Shown piece after piece: positions 17,231-25,851 of a stretch of DNA of 64,000 bases (within the stretch, counting starts at the first letter, position 1; each line of letters opens with the position of its first letter). Under the pieces are notes generated by a model that was not told where the DNA came from, ran no database searches, and saw only the letters and a list, made by a program, of their open reading frames with translations. This DNA is from JAAFIW01 sp031414805. Its GTDB lineage: Bacteria; Pseudomonadota; Gammaproteobacteria; Burkholderiales; Burkholderiaceae_C. The DNA lies in assembly GCA_031414805.1 (NCBI GenBank), contig JANOQJ010000059.1, positions 1-64,000 on the forward strand. Direction: 5' to 3'. Both the position numbers and the translations under genes were made by a program.

Positions 17231-18818
17231 GACGCACCTCCTCGGCCCGCAACTTCAGCCCAAATGGCTTGTCGCAGAACAGCGCGGCGTCCATCAGGCG
17301 CAGGTCATTCGCCACTTGCAAAGGTATCTCTGATTGGTCAAGCACATCGCGCTGAAGATCGATGCCCGGTGCAATCTCGCGGACTACCAGCCTACCGTTG
17401 TCAAGATCAATCACACAGCGCTCGGTCACGTAAGTCACCCGCTGGTTGCGCTGGCCTCCAACCACGCCACTGAAAGTGATGTGCTCGGCAGTGTTGACGA
17501 ACTTTTGCGTCTTCCCCTCTCTGTGGATTGTCAGTTTGCCGTCGCCTACGTCGAGCTTTGCACCGGCGGTGAAAAAGCCCGAGAACACGATGCGCTTCGC
17601 ATGTGCCGTGATGTCGACGAAGCCACCACAACCAGCTGTCAGATAAGGCTTGGCTTCCAGCTTGGAGACGTTGACACTGCCTTTGCCATCCACCTGCAAA
17701 AAGGACAACAAAGCCACATCGAACCCACCGCCCTGGAAGTAAGTGAACTGGTTCGGAGAGGCCATGATCGCATCGGCGTTCGAGGCGCAGCCAAAGGCAA
17801 ACCCCAGCAATGGCATGCCACCCACTGCACCTTGCTCTATGGCCCAGGTCACTTCGCCATGCAAGCCTTCTTCAAGCAGGATGCGAGGTACGTTAGCCGA
17901 GATACCGAAGCCGAGATTGACCGCATGTCCGCTTGCCAGTTCCATCGCCGCACGGCGGGCAATGACCTTTTCCGGGCCCCATGCCTGGTTCTCGAAAGTC
18001 GCGGGCGGCTGTGCTATCTCACCGCTAATAGATGGGTCATATGCAGTTTGCGTAGTTTGCAACTGGTCGGGATCCACGACGATGTGGTCAACCAGATTGC
18101 ATGGCACATGCACATCGTGTGGCCGCAGGCTACCCTGCTTGACAACGCGCTTGACCTGGGCGATGACGATGCCACCGTTGTTGCGTGCTGCCAGCGCCTG
18201 ATCCAGACCGCCTAGCAAGGCACCTTCATGTTCATACGTCAGGTTGCCGCGTTCGTCTGCGGTGGTGGCTCGAATGATCGCAACGTTAGGCACCACGGCC
18301 GGAAAATAGAGCCAGTCCCGGCCATCGAAATGAACTTTTTGCACCACCGCATGAGCACGGGCGGCTTCGTTCATTGCGCAACCCTGCTGATCAGGATCGA
18401 CAAAGGTTCCCATGCCAACCTGGGTCAGAACACCAGGGCGGCGTGCCGCTGCGTCGCGGTGCATATCGAACAAGATGCCGCTGGGAAGGTTGTAAGCCTC
18501 AACCTGGTTGTCCACCACCATGCGCCAGATCGCTGGCATCGGCAGTGACGATGGTCCGCTAGGGTACGAGCCAGCAAGAATGCGTGCCAGCAACCCCGGC
18601 TTGGCGATGTGGTCAATGCCCTTGATGCCATACAGGTCGCCCGCCGCGATCGGATTGAGCGTGGTGATCCCGCGCGGCGCGCCTTCGCGTTCAAAGCGCT
18701 CACCGACCGCAGCCAGCACCTTGTCTGGGCAACCCAGTCCACTCGATGAGCTGATGCTCACTACATCACCGTCCCGGATCAGTGCGGCCGCTTGCTCGGC
18801 CGTGATGACCTTCTTCAT
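17223..18818 (-). CDS. Acyl-CoA:acetate/3-ketoacid CoA-transferase (YdiF-like, fused alpha and beta)
   Basis: A 531-residue single-chain CoA-transferase. The N-terminal half is ITAEQAAALIRDGDVVSISSSSGLG and the C-terminal half includes the VTWAIEQGAVGGMP segment, in which the glutamate is the expected residue forming the glutamyl-CoA intermediate. The length is that of YdiF/propionate CoA-transferase enzymes. It would activate a carboxylic acid with CoA from acetyl-CoA or a similar donor. It overlaps the Gfo/Idh/MocA gene by four bases. In context it links acid produced by the aldehyde dehydrogenase to the crotonase-family protein. Confidence 0.9.
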   Translation of the reverse strand: MKKVITAEQAAALIRDGDVVSISSSSGLGCPDKVLAAVGERFEREGAPRGITTLNPIAAGDLYGIKGIDHIAKPGLLARILAGSYPSGPSSLPMPAIWRMVVDNQVEAYNLPSGILFDMHRDAAARRPGVLTQVGMGTFVDPDQQGCAMNEAARAHAVVQKVHFDGRDWLYFPAVVPNVAIIRATTADERGNLTYEHEGALLGGLDQALAARNNGGIVIAQVKRVVKQGSLRPHDVHVPCNLVDHIVVDPDQLQTTQTAYDPSISGEIAQPPATFENQAWGPEKVIARRAAMELASGHAVNLGFGISANVPRILLEEGLHGEVTWAIEQGAVGGMPLLGFAFGCASNADAIMASPNQFTYFQGGGFDVALLSFLQVDGKGSVNVSKLEAKPYLTAGCGGFVDITAHAKRIVFSGFFTAGAKLDVGDGKLTIHREGKTQKFVNTAEHITFSGVVGGQRNQRVTYVTERCVIDLDNGRLVVREIAPGIDLQRDVLDQSEIPLQVANDLRLMDAALFCDKPFGLKLRAEEVRRG

Positions 18819-19852
18819 GCGTATTCCTTCGTGAAAGATTCGGGAATGGACACGCTAGTGCCCATGCGGCAAGCTTGCGCAACCGCCAGCGCAGTGCCAA
18901 GCGACCTCAGGCCATCTTCGGCAGTGGCGGCTGGCACGCCTGTACCTTGCATTGCGGCACAGAACGCAGCGACACCGCGCGCATAGAGGTTCTCGTGCGC
19001 AACGGGCACCGCTTGTTCACCCGCTGCCGTTCGCAGCAGCAGTTCGCCGACCGGCTGCTGGGTCATGACATCGCGTCCCACGATGGAGCCCTGCTCCCCG
19101 TGAATCTCGATACCGGTTGCGGCATGCTTGACCGTGAATGCGTCATGCAACTGCGCCACCACACCATTGTTGAAACGCAACACGGCCATCACTCCGTCTT
19201 CCAGACCCTGGCTGGCCAAACCGGTCGATTGCGTCATGCCAGTCGCCTCAATTGGCTCTGCACCGAGAATGAAGCGTAGCGTGTCGATGTCGTGCACCGT
19301 GATGTCAAGAATCACGCCACCCCCAGCCTGCGGTTTGTCCAGGCGCCACCCCTGCAAATGGGCCGGCAGGTAAACAGCGTGGAAAACACGGGCGAATAGC
19401 GGCTTACCAATAACACCGGCCTGCACCAACTCGCGAATTTTGCGATGCGTGGCGGCGTTGCGAAGGTGGTGATTGGTTGCCATCACAACCCTTGCCTCTC
19501 GACAAGCGGCGACCATGGCGAGCGCGTCAGCGATGTTGAGTGCCAGGGGCTTCTCGCACAACACGTGCTTCCCGGCGGCGGCGGCTGCCAGAACCTGAGC
19601 ATGGTGCAAATCATTGGTGCTGCTGATGTATACCGCGTGCACCTTGGGGTCAGCCAGCAGGGCTTGCACAGAGTCGTACACGCCAACAATCGCATGCTGC
19701 GTGCCAAATGCATGAGCCCGCTGAGAACTCCCGCTGGCCACGGCCACCACGTCATGCCCAGTTTGCGCGCGTATGGCGCTCACCATGTGCTCAGCCGCGA
19801 TGGTGCTAGCCCCAATCAGGCCCCATCCTGTCTTGTTGTTGGTTGCGGTCAT
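18815..19852 (-). CDS. Gfo/Idh/MocA family oxidoreductase
   Basis: A 345-residue NAD(P)-dependent dehydrogenase and the first gene of the long operon. The Rossmann motif is GWGLIGASTIAAEHMV, followed by VYISSTNDLHHAQVLAAA and the signature CEKPLALN, whose lysine is a catalytic-site residue. GGVILDITVHDIDTLRFILG carries the usual aspartate and histidine. Family members oxidise sugars, inositols or sugar derivatives. A perfect palindromic operator is centred about 130 bases upstream, so the LacI regulator at 20.3 kb is expected to control it. Confidence 0.9.
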   Translation of the reverse strand: MTATNNKTGWGLIGASTIAAEHMVSAIRAQTGHDVVAVASGSSQRAHAFGTQHAIVGVYDSVQALLADPKVHAVYISSTNDLHHAQVLAAAAAGKHVLCEKPLALNIADALAMVAACREARVVMATNHHLRNAATHRKIRELVQAGVIGKPLFARVFHAVYLPAHLQGWRLDKPQAGGGVILDITVHDIDTLRFILGAEPIEATGMTQSTGLASQGLEDGVMAVLRFNNGVVAQLHDAFTVKHAATGIEIHGEQGSIVGRDVMTQQPVGELLLRTAAGEQAVPVAHENLYARGVAAFCAAMQGTGVPAATAEDGLRSLGTALAVAQACRMGTSVSIPESFTKEYA

Positions 19853-19971
19853 TTCATACTTCCAGTGTGATGTTGAGAAAACCCCCGTCGCCTTTCAGCG
19901 ACGGGGAAAAAAGCGTCAGAGACACCTTGAAGAAACATCGTCAGCACCTGGCAATTTGTAGTCGTGTTGAA

Positions 19972-19993
19972 TTAATTGGAACGTTCCAATTAA
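19972..19993. promoter_or_regulatory. Perfect LacI-family operator upstream of the long catabolic operon
   Basis: A perfect 22-base palindrome whose inner 18 bases are AATTGGAACGTTCCAATT. It is the best copy of the motif found at 1736, 3121 and 20156. It lies between the divergent Gfo/Idh/MocA gene and the LacI gene, nearer the former. Confidence 0.85.
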
Positions 19994-20155
19994 AGCTTAA
20001 ATATTTCAAGTCGCCCCCTAGGGAAAACGCTTAGTCCATCTGGCTTTCGAGTTCTAGCGCTGTTTAACCGCCAACGACTGTGTGATCCAACACCGGTCGC
20101 CACAGCTGGGGGTGTCCTCGCACCCAGTGGCTGCCATATCGTTGGGCTAGACTCG

Positions 20156-20169
20156 TTGTAACGTGCCAA
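20156..20169. promoter_or_regulatory. Weaker LacI-family operator, probably autoregulatory
   Basis: TTGTAACGTGCCAA matches the core TTGGAACGTTCCAA at 12 of 14 positions. It lies about 130 bases upstream of the regulator start and 180 bases from the strong site, a distance at which looping between the two is possible. The remaining sequence of the 19853-20300 gap holds no gene that I can see. Confidence 0.5.
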
Positions 20170-20300
20170 TGAAGATTCGAGAACTGCGGTTTTCCCCTCG
20201 GCCTCACTGCCACAAGGGCGTAAGGCGCACTGTTGGTGTAAGCCGCCTGATTTTTACTTTCTTAACGATCTGAAAAAGTGCCCATGCACACCTGAACAAG

Positions 20301-21335
20301 ATGACCCCGAGAGCCACCCATAGCAAAAATGGCGCGCCTGTACGAGCCCTGACGATCATGGACGTCGCGCACACCGCCGGTGTTTCCAAGTCCACGGTTT
20401 CATTGGTACTTCAGGGCAGCCCTCTGATCCGCGATGAGACGGCAGACCGCGTGCGAGAGGCTGCACGCAGCTTGGGCTATGTGTACAACCGCCGTGCTGC
20501 CGACCTTCGACGCCAATCGTCCACCACAGTGGGAGTGGTCATCAACGATTTGATGAATCCGTTTTTTGCTGAAGTGCTGGTGGGTATCGAGCGCAAGCTC
20601 GTCGATGCTGGCTACATCGTGCTGATGGCACACACGCATGAAGACCTGGGTCGCCAACACCAGGTGCTGCTGTCGATGCGTGAGCAGAACGCTGCGGGCA
20701 TCGTGATCTGTCCGGCCCTGGGCACGCCACGCTCGCTGGCCAAGGAGATTCAGGCCTGGGGAATCCCCCTGGTGGTCATGGTGCGCTCGCTGGGCCCCGG
20801 CAGCTACGACTACGCCGGCTCGGACAACGAGCGGGGTGTGTTGCTGGCAACACGCCACCTGGTGCAAGCCGGACACAACCGTATTGGCTTCCTGGGCGGA
20901 CGGGACGGTGCCGTTTACGACCAGCGCCTGCGCGGCTACACCAAAGCGCTGGAGGCGGCTGGCATTCCCGTCGACAACCGGCTCGTTGTGGCATCGGCTC
21001 CCAGTCGTCCGGGGGGCCGTGAAGCCATGTCGGCCATGCTAAAAATCAGGCCCAAACCCACAGCGGCTGTCTGCTACAACGACATTACCGCTTTTGGGGC
21101 GCTGACGGCACTGGGCGAGCAGGGCTTGCGGGCAGGCACAGACTTTGCACTCGTGGGATTCGACAACGTACTGGACGCCGCACATTCCAATCCGCCGCTG
21201 AGCACCGTAGACATTCGGCCCAGCGAGTTGGGCGAGCATGCGGCTGCGGCGCTGATGGCGCGCATCGCCGATCCCGCGATCAAGCGGCAGGTTTACCTTG
21301 CAGAGCCGAACTTGCTGCTGCGGCAGTCCGGCTGA
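20301..21335 (+). CDS. LacI-family transcriptional regulator
   Basis: A 344-residue repressor. The helix-turn-helix is at about residues 18-40 (IMDVAHTAGVSKSTVSLVLQ), followed by the hinge region with RRAADLRRQSSTTVGVV and a periplasmic-binding-protein-like sensor domain (NDLMNPFFAEVLVGIE). It is divergent from the catabolic operon and followed 19 bases later by the glucokinase gene. Four palindromic sites in this window with a central CG, as LacI members prefer, are the obvious targets. The ligand is probably a sugar of the pathway. Confidence 0.92.
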   Translation: MTPRATHSKNGAPVRALTIMDVAHTAGVSKSTVSLVLQGSPLIRDETADRVREAARSLGYVYNRRAADLRRQSSTTVGVVINDLMNPFFAEVLVGIERKLVDAGYIVLMAHTHEDLGRQHQVLLSMREQNAAGIVICPALGTPRSLAKEIQAWGIPLVVMVRSLGPGSYDYAGSDNERGVLLATRHLVQAGHNRIGFLGGRDGAVYDQRLRGYTKALEAAGIPVDNRLVVASAPSRPGGREAMSAMLKIRPKPTAAVCYNDITAFGALTALGEQGLRAGTDFALVGFDNVLDAAHSNPPLSTVDIRPSELGEHAAAALMARIADPAIKRQVYLAEPNLLLRQSG

Positions 21336-21354
21336 TTGGCGGCGTGACATCAAG

Positions 21355-22344
21355 ATGCGCGAAATCATCATCCAACCCGAGCGACCCATTACCCGCCTGC
21401 TGGCCGACGTGGGCGGCACCAACGCCCGCTTTGCCTGGCAAGCCACTGCTGGCGCGCCGCTGACCGACATTGCGGTGTACCCCTGCGCCGATCACGAGAG
21501 CCTGCAGGCGGCAATAGTCCACTACCGTCGCGTGCACCACAAACCCAACCCTTCGTGGTGCGCAATTGGGATGGCCAACCCGGTGTTGGCCGACCAGGTG
21601 CAGATGACCAACCACCACTGGTCGTTTTCGATTGCCGCGTTGGCAGCGCAATTGGGGGTAGAGCGCCTGTGCGTACTCAACGACTTCACCGCGCTAGCGC
21701 TGGCCCTGCCTGCGCTGCGCAGCGGCGATCTGCTGCAGATTGGCAACGCTGCTGAAGCACCGGTTGCCGAGCCCGGCGCTGCCATGGCGTTGCTGGGTCC
21801 GGGCACCGGGCTAGGTGTGTCTGGCCTGTTGCCCGGCAGCAACGGGGCGCTGGTGCCGCTGAGTGGAGAAGGGGGCCATGTAAGCCTGTCTGCGCACGAT
21901 GGGCAGGAGGCGGAGGTCGTTCAATGGCTGACGCGTCGTTTCGGCCACGCCTCAGCGGAACGTGCGCTGTCTGGGCCCGGGCTATGCAACCTGTATGAGG
22001 CACTTTGTGAGATGCATGGCACGCAAGCCGAGCCATTGCAACCCGCCCAGGTGCTGGCGCGGGCTCAGGCCGCTAGCGATCCGCGGTGCGTCGATGCACT
22101 GGCGGTGTTTTGCAACTTGTTGGGCAGCGTGGCAGGTAACCTGGCTCTCACGCTGGGCGCACGAGGTGGTGTATTCCTGGGCGGGGGTATAGCCCCGCGC
22201 ATCACGACACAGCTGCGTCGTTCCATGTTCCGTGAGCGCTTTGAGGATAAAGGGCGGTTTCGTGACTACCTGAAGGCCATTCCCACGTTTGTGATCGACT
22301 CAAGCGTTCCTGCCGCCCTAATTGGAGCGGCACGTGCTTTGTAG
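21355..22344 (+). CDS. glk: Glucokinase
   Basis: A 329-residue sugar kinase of the bacterial Glk family (not ROK). The phosphate-1 motif LLADVGGTNARFAW is at the N-terminus, the sugar-binding aspartate lies in LNDFTALALALP, and GPGTGLGVSGLLP and SGEGGHVSLS follow; the histidine-rich metal site of ROK kinases is absent. It phosphorylates glucose with ATP. The ATG at 21355 was chosen since the longer form would start inside the LacI gene. It is co-transcribed with the regulator. Its presence suggests that the imported compound is or releases glucose. Confidence 0.92.
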   Translation: MREIIIQPERPITRLLADVGGTNARFAWQATAGAPLTDIAVYPCADHESLQAAIVHYRRVHHKPNPSWCAIGMANPVLADQVQMTNHHWSFSIAALAAQLGVERLCVLNDFTALALALPALRSGDLLQIGNAAEAPVAEPGAAMALLGPGTGLGVSGLLPGSNGALVPLSGEGGHVSLSAHDGQEAEVVQWLTRRFGHASAERALSGPGLCNLYEALCEMHGTQAEPLQPAQVLARAQAASDPRCVDALAVFCNLLGSVAGNLALTLGARGGVFLGGGIAPRITTQLRRSMFRERFEDKGRFRDYLKAIPTFVIDSSVPAALIGAARAL

Positions 22345-22676
22345 CTGACGCAACGCACCTTGACTTACAACTGCATACAACAGTGGTCGCAGTTCATCTA
22401 TGCCTGTGCAATTCTTTTGATCTCGTTTTGGCTCGGGTTGAAAGATCGTATTTGCTCCTTTTTATATAGCTGCTTGAGCATATTCCATAAGGGATTCTGT
22501 GCTTTTCTTCATATGCCGTACCCGCGCGTTCATCACGCTGGTTGGTGTGTGTGACCATGCCTTGGCAGGGTGTCTTTTGGCAGGGTGCGAGGGTGTAGGC
22601 GGCGCAGGCCAAAGCTGCTACCCTTGCCCGCCATTGAGCAGGGTTCAATCACCACTACAGCAGGAGCGCCGCCGCC
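22345..22676. other. Gene-free stretch downstream of glk
   Basis: No credible coding region was found. It carries a copy of the dispersed 60-base repeat at 22461-22493. The stretch immediately before the zinc-ribbon gene is likely to hold its promoter, though no clear boxes are visible. Confidence 0.6.
22461..22493 (+). repeat. Dispersed intergenic repeat, copy 1
   Basis: Contains TATAGCTGCTTGAGCA followed by TATTCCATAAGGG. It is a shortened copy of the repeat family seen ten further times between 30 and 59 kb. The core CTGCTTGAGCAG can form a short stem. Confidence 0.7.
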
Positions 22677-23903
22677 ATGTCGATCAATTGCCCGCATTGT
22701 TTTACGCCCAACGCCGATGGCGCGAAGTTTTGCAAGCTATGTGGCAACAGCCTACAGGCCGCTTCCGCACCTCCTGCTGCACCCGCGCAGGATCTGGACT
22801 TCATGCTGGCCACCATGGGCCCAACGGTGCTGCCGCAGCCCGTCGCGCCGCCCGGCAAGCCGCCAGTCACGCCAGCGGCCCCCGCTGGCACCGACCCGAT
22901 TGTTTTTGACTCATTCGTAGCCCCACCCCCGTTAAGCCTGCCGCCAAGTTTGCCCGACGTGGAGGACCCCAACGCCACAGTGGTCAGCTGGGTCAAGCCC
23001 TCCAAGGTGCCTGCCACGCCACCACCGTTCAGCGCTGTCCCCGCCAGCCCGGCCGCTGCGTTCGACCCGGGCATGTTTGGCGTCGGCGCGGCGGGTGCCG
23101 CCGCCGCACCCCTGTTTTCAACCCCTGCCGAGCCCGCATCGAACGCCGCCAGCGCGCCAGCGCGCACGCAAGCTGAGGTTCGCGAGGCACTGTTCCCCGC
23201 GGCCCCCCCGGCAGCCAGTACGCGGGGCAGCGGCTTTGGCTTGATTGCGGGCATTGCAATTGCCGCAGTGATAGCGGTGGCGGGTGCTGGCTATTGGTTT
23301 CTGGCGGCCGACAAGAAGCCATCGGCGGTGGCGGTGCAACCGCCACCCGACACATCACCCGTGCAACCGCCCGCAGCCAGCCCACCGCCACCCGCGCTGA
23401 CACCGGCCGTAGAGGCTGCTGCGCCGGTAGCGCCAACCGCGCCAACAGTCGCGCCAACCCTGGAAACGGCCGCACCCGCCACGCCTGCGTTGGTCGCGGC
23501 GCCGGACACCGCCGCCCCACAAGCCGCAGCGTCCAGCCCTGAGGCGGTAGCCGCCAAAGCTGCAGCCGCCTCTGCCGCCCGGGCACGCCAAGCGGCGCGC
23601 TTGGCGGCAGCTGAAAAAGCCAAGGCCGAAGCGGCCATGAAGAAAGACGCTGCGCCGTCGCCAGCTGCCCCCGCGCCCGCGTCGCCTCCCGTCGTCGCTG
23701 CGCCAACAGCCCCTGCGCCAGCGCCAGCGCCAGCAGCTCCCGTTGCGGTGCGAGCGCCACGCGATGTTTGCGCAGACAAATTGCTAGGCGCGTTTGTGCA
23801 GTGCATGGACCAGCAATGCCGTGCATCCAACCACCCCCAGTGCACCGCCTTCAAACGGCAACAGCGAGAAAACGAGAAGGCAAGAAACCCGGACGCTTAC
23901 TAG
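22677..23903 (+). CDS. Zinc-ribbon, proline/alanine-rich membrane protein of unknown function
   Basis: The 408-residue protein begins with a zinc ribbon (CPHC at 5-8 and CKLC at 19-22). A long Pro/Ala-rich linker leads to one membrane span at about 186-209, then a second Pro/Ala-rich stretch with a lysine/arginine/alanine helix (about 290-330). The C-terminus holds four cysteines in VCADKLLGAFVQCMDQQC and HPQC. The topology is probably ribbon inside and the cysteine-rich tail in the periplasm. The next gene also has a zinc ribbon and membrane segments, and the two are likely partners. No named function is recognised. Composition is extreme in alanine and proline, which also produces long shadow frames on the other strand. 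Confidence 0.8.
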   Translation: MSINCPHCFTPNADGAKFCKLCGNSLQAASAPPAAPAQDLDFMLATMGPTVLPQPVAPPGKPPVTPAAPAGTDPIVFDSFVAPPPLSLPPSLPDVEDPNATVVSWVKPSKVPATPPPFSAVPASPAAAFDPGMFGVGAAGAAAAPLFSTPAEPASNAASAPARTQAEVREALFPAAPPAASTRGSGFGLIAGIAIAAVIAVAGAGYWFLAADKKPSAVAVQPPPDTSPVQPPAASPPPPALTPAVEAAAPVAPTAPTVAPTLETAAPATPALVAAPDTAAPQAAASSPEAVAAKAAAASAARARQAARLAAAEKAKAEAAMKKDAAPSPAAPAPASPPVVAAPTAPAPAPAPAAPVAVRAPRDVCADKLLGAFVQCMDQQCRASNHPQCTAFKRQQRENEKARNPDAY

Positions 23904-23970
23904 ATGGAAGTTGGCGGTTACCCGCCCGGCAACCGCGAAGCCAGCGCACCATACAAAACGAGGAGGCGCT

Positions 23971-25233
23971 ATGTCCGCCAGTCTGCATTTATCCCAAGCC
24001 ACGGGTTTGCTCAGCGCCGTCGACGCGGCGCGTAACTGGCGTGCCCTGATCCTGATGTTTGCCAGCCTGGTGATGGGGTCCGTGCTGTGGGGCATGGGCG
24101 CGCTGATCGCCGCGCAGGTGCATGTCGCGGTCGGTGCCATCTTTTTCGTGTTTGGCTTCGCCGTGGTGTTCTACGGCAGCAACGCGGTGGGCATCATGCT
24201 GATGGACGAAGCCCGAGGCATGCCCGCGCGCAGCCCGGTCATCGCCTTGATCGAGTCGCTGGCCACGGGGCACCGACTGGTGCTGGCGTTCATGCTCTTT
24301 GGTCTGATTTATCTGGCGGGTCTGCTGGCGCTGGCCGTGGTGCTGTTTGTCTGCAAGCTGCCGCTATTCGGTCCATTGCTATTTACGCTGGTATTTCCCG
24401 TCTCGGTGGTGGTGGTGGGTGTGGCTATCTTCGCGTTGCAAGCGGTGGTGTTTCCGCTCACCGCGCCTGCCGTTTGGGCGGGTGCCACCACCCTTCAAGC
24501 CGTGTCGCGGGTGGGCGCGATTGCCCGCGCCCGGGTGGTCAACGTGGTGCTGATGATGGTGGTTCTGTTCCTGATTGTGGGCGTGGTGGCGGGCCTGATC
24601 GCAGCGGTGTTGTTCGGCGGCACGCTGGTCACCGGCAGTCTGGCGGCCGGCATTTTGGGTGGCGGCGTTGGCATGGGTGGCGGGTTCGAGGACATGGTGT
24701 CTGGCGCGGGTAGTCGGTACCTGATGGCCGGTGGCATTGGCGGTGGCGTGGTGTATGCCGTGGCGCTAAGCCTGCCGGCACTGGTGTTTGCGCGCGGCTG
24801 TTGCGATGTGTACCTGACCAACCTGCAAGGCGTCGATCCGGCCAGCATGGAAGCCCATATAGAGGGCCGCATGCATGCAGCCCTTCGCCGCGCCGAACAG
24901 CTGCGCGACGAGGCACGGGACGCCAAGGCGTCGGTTACTGCGCCCCTACGCGTACCGGTACCGGCACCTGCGCTCGTGCCAGTCCCCGTGTCAGAGCCAC
25001 TCAGGGTTGAGCCAACCGCTTCGCCAGCGGCCGAATTTACCCCGGTCGCTACGGCTCACAGCCCATTCATGGCTTTGGCGACTAGAAGCAGCGCGCCACA
25101 GCCCGGAACAGCCCACCTCGCCCCCGGCACGGAGACCAGCTTATGCCCCGTTTGCAGCGCATCGCACGATGTGGGCGACGTGTTCTGCTGCAATTGCGGC
25201 TTCCGGCTGAAAGTGCTCGAAAACGCAGCCTGA
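23971..25233 (+). CDS. Multi-span membrane protein with C-terminal zinc ribbon
   Basis: A 420-residue protein. About seven to eight hydrophobic segments fill residues 25-275 (for example ALILMFASLVMGSVLWGMGA and LVFPVSVVVVGVAIFALQAV), with a glycine-rich segment AGILGGGVGMGGGFEDM between. A soluble tail follows with a charged helix (ALRRAEQLRDEARDA), a Pro/Ala linker and a C-terminal zinc ribbon (CPVC and CCNCG). The ATG at 23971 has an ideal AGGAGG seven bases upstream. It starts 67 bases after the other zinc-ribbon gene, which it complements: one has the ribbon at the N-terminus, the other at the C-terminus. Function unknown. Confidence 0.8.
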   Translation: MSASLHLSQATGLLSAVDAARNWRALILMFASLVMGSVLWGMGALIAAQVHVAVGAIFFVFGFAVVFYGSNAVGIMLMDEARGMPARSPVIALIESLATGHRLVLAFMLFGLIYLAGLLALAVVLFVCKLPLFGPLLFTLVFPVSVVVVGVAIFALQAVVFPLTAPAVWAGATTLQAVSRVGAIARARVVNVVLMMVVLFLIVGVVAGLIAAVLFGGTLVTGSLAAGILGGGVGMGGGFEDMVSGAGSRYLMAGGIGGGVVYAVALSLPALVFARGCCDVYLTNLQGVDPASMEAHIEGRMHAALRRAEQLRDEARDAKASVTAPLRVPVPAPALVPVPVSEPLRVEPTASPAAEFTPVATAHSPFMALATRSSAPQPGTAHLAPGTETSLCPVCSASHDVGDVFCCNCGFRLKVLENAA

Positions 25234-25281
25234 GGCGCTTGGCCACACGCATTGGCCGGAACACGCCCGGCACGCCCGACA

Positions 25282-25851
25282 TCACAGCGGCGTTGCCACC
25301 GTCACCGCCTGCCACGGCCCGGAGGACTGGCCTGCCACGGCAGCCCAGTACCAGGCCGAGGTGTCGGTAAAGCCCTGGCCTTGCGCATCCACCGTGCGCT
25401 CGCACACCCGCAGCCGCGGGCCACCGGTGCGGCTGGCTTCAAAGCAGCGCCACAGGCGGTTTTGGTGGTCTTGCAGCAGTTGCTGTACAGCAATCTGGTA
25501 GCCGAGCCCGCGGTAGCAATCGGCAGCGGGGTGCAGCATGCGCGTGGGCTGGTGCACGGTGCGCAGCACCAGGGTATGCGTGCCGTCGGTCACGCGGGAC
25601 AAGCTGCCCGGAAAGCGGCGGGCAAAGCGCTGCTCCAGCTCGGTGAGCGCCAGCGGGCGCAAGGGCGCACCCAGCTCGTTGCCGGGCAACAGCGGGGCCG
25701 AGTGAGTGGGCAACTCGACATGCGGCATCGGCGCATTGAGCTGCGCCGGGTTGTGTATGGCCGACAGGCTGCTGACGAGCGCACACAGCGGCAGCAACAA
25801 GAGACACGCCAGCTTGTAATACACGCGGTTCAAAAATGTGTTGTCAAACAT
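25282..25851 (-). CDS. EpsI-like exosortase-associated protein
   Basis: A 189-residue protein with one N-terminal membrane segment (KLACLLLLPLCALVSSL) and a periplasmic domain. The segment HPAADCYRGLGY resembles the conserved H-x-x-x-x-C-(Y/L)-x-G-x-G-(W/Y) motif of EpsI-type proteins that accompany exosortases. VLRTVHQPTRML and RVCERTVDAQGQ surround it. The ATG at 25851 overlaps the exosortase gene by eight bases, so the two are coupled. The role of EpsI-like partners in general is not settled; they may help in transfer of the sorted protein to an extracellular matrix. Confidence 0.65.
   Translation of the reverse strand: MFDNTFLNRVYYKLACLLLLPLCALVSSLSAIHNPAQLNAPMPHVELPTHSAPLLPGNELGAPLRPLALTELEQRFARRFPGSLSRVTDGTHTLVLRTVHQPTRMLHPAADCYRGLGYQIAVQQLLQDHQNRLWRCFEASRTGGPRLRVCERTVDAQGQGFTDTSAWYWAAVAGQSSGPWQAVTVATPL

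Noticed and set aside
23029..23854. Long open frames on the minus strand over the zinc-ribbon gene.
   Set aside because: Caused by the Pro/Ala-rich codons of the plus-strand gene; they have arginine- or glycine-rich low-complexity products.
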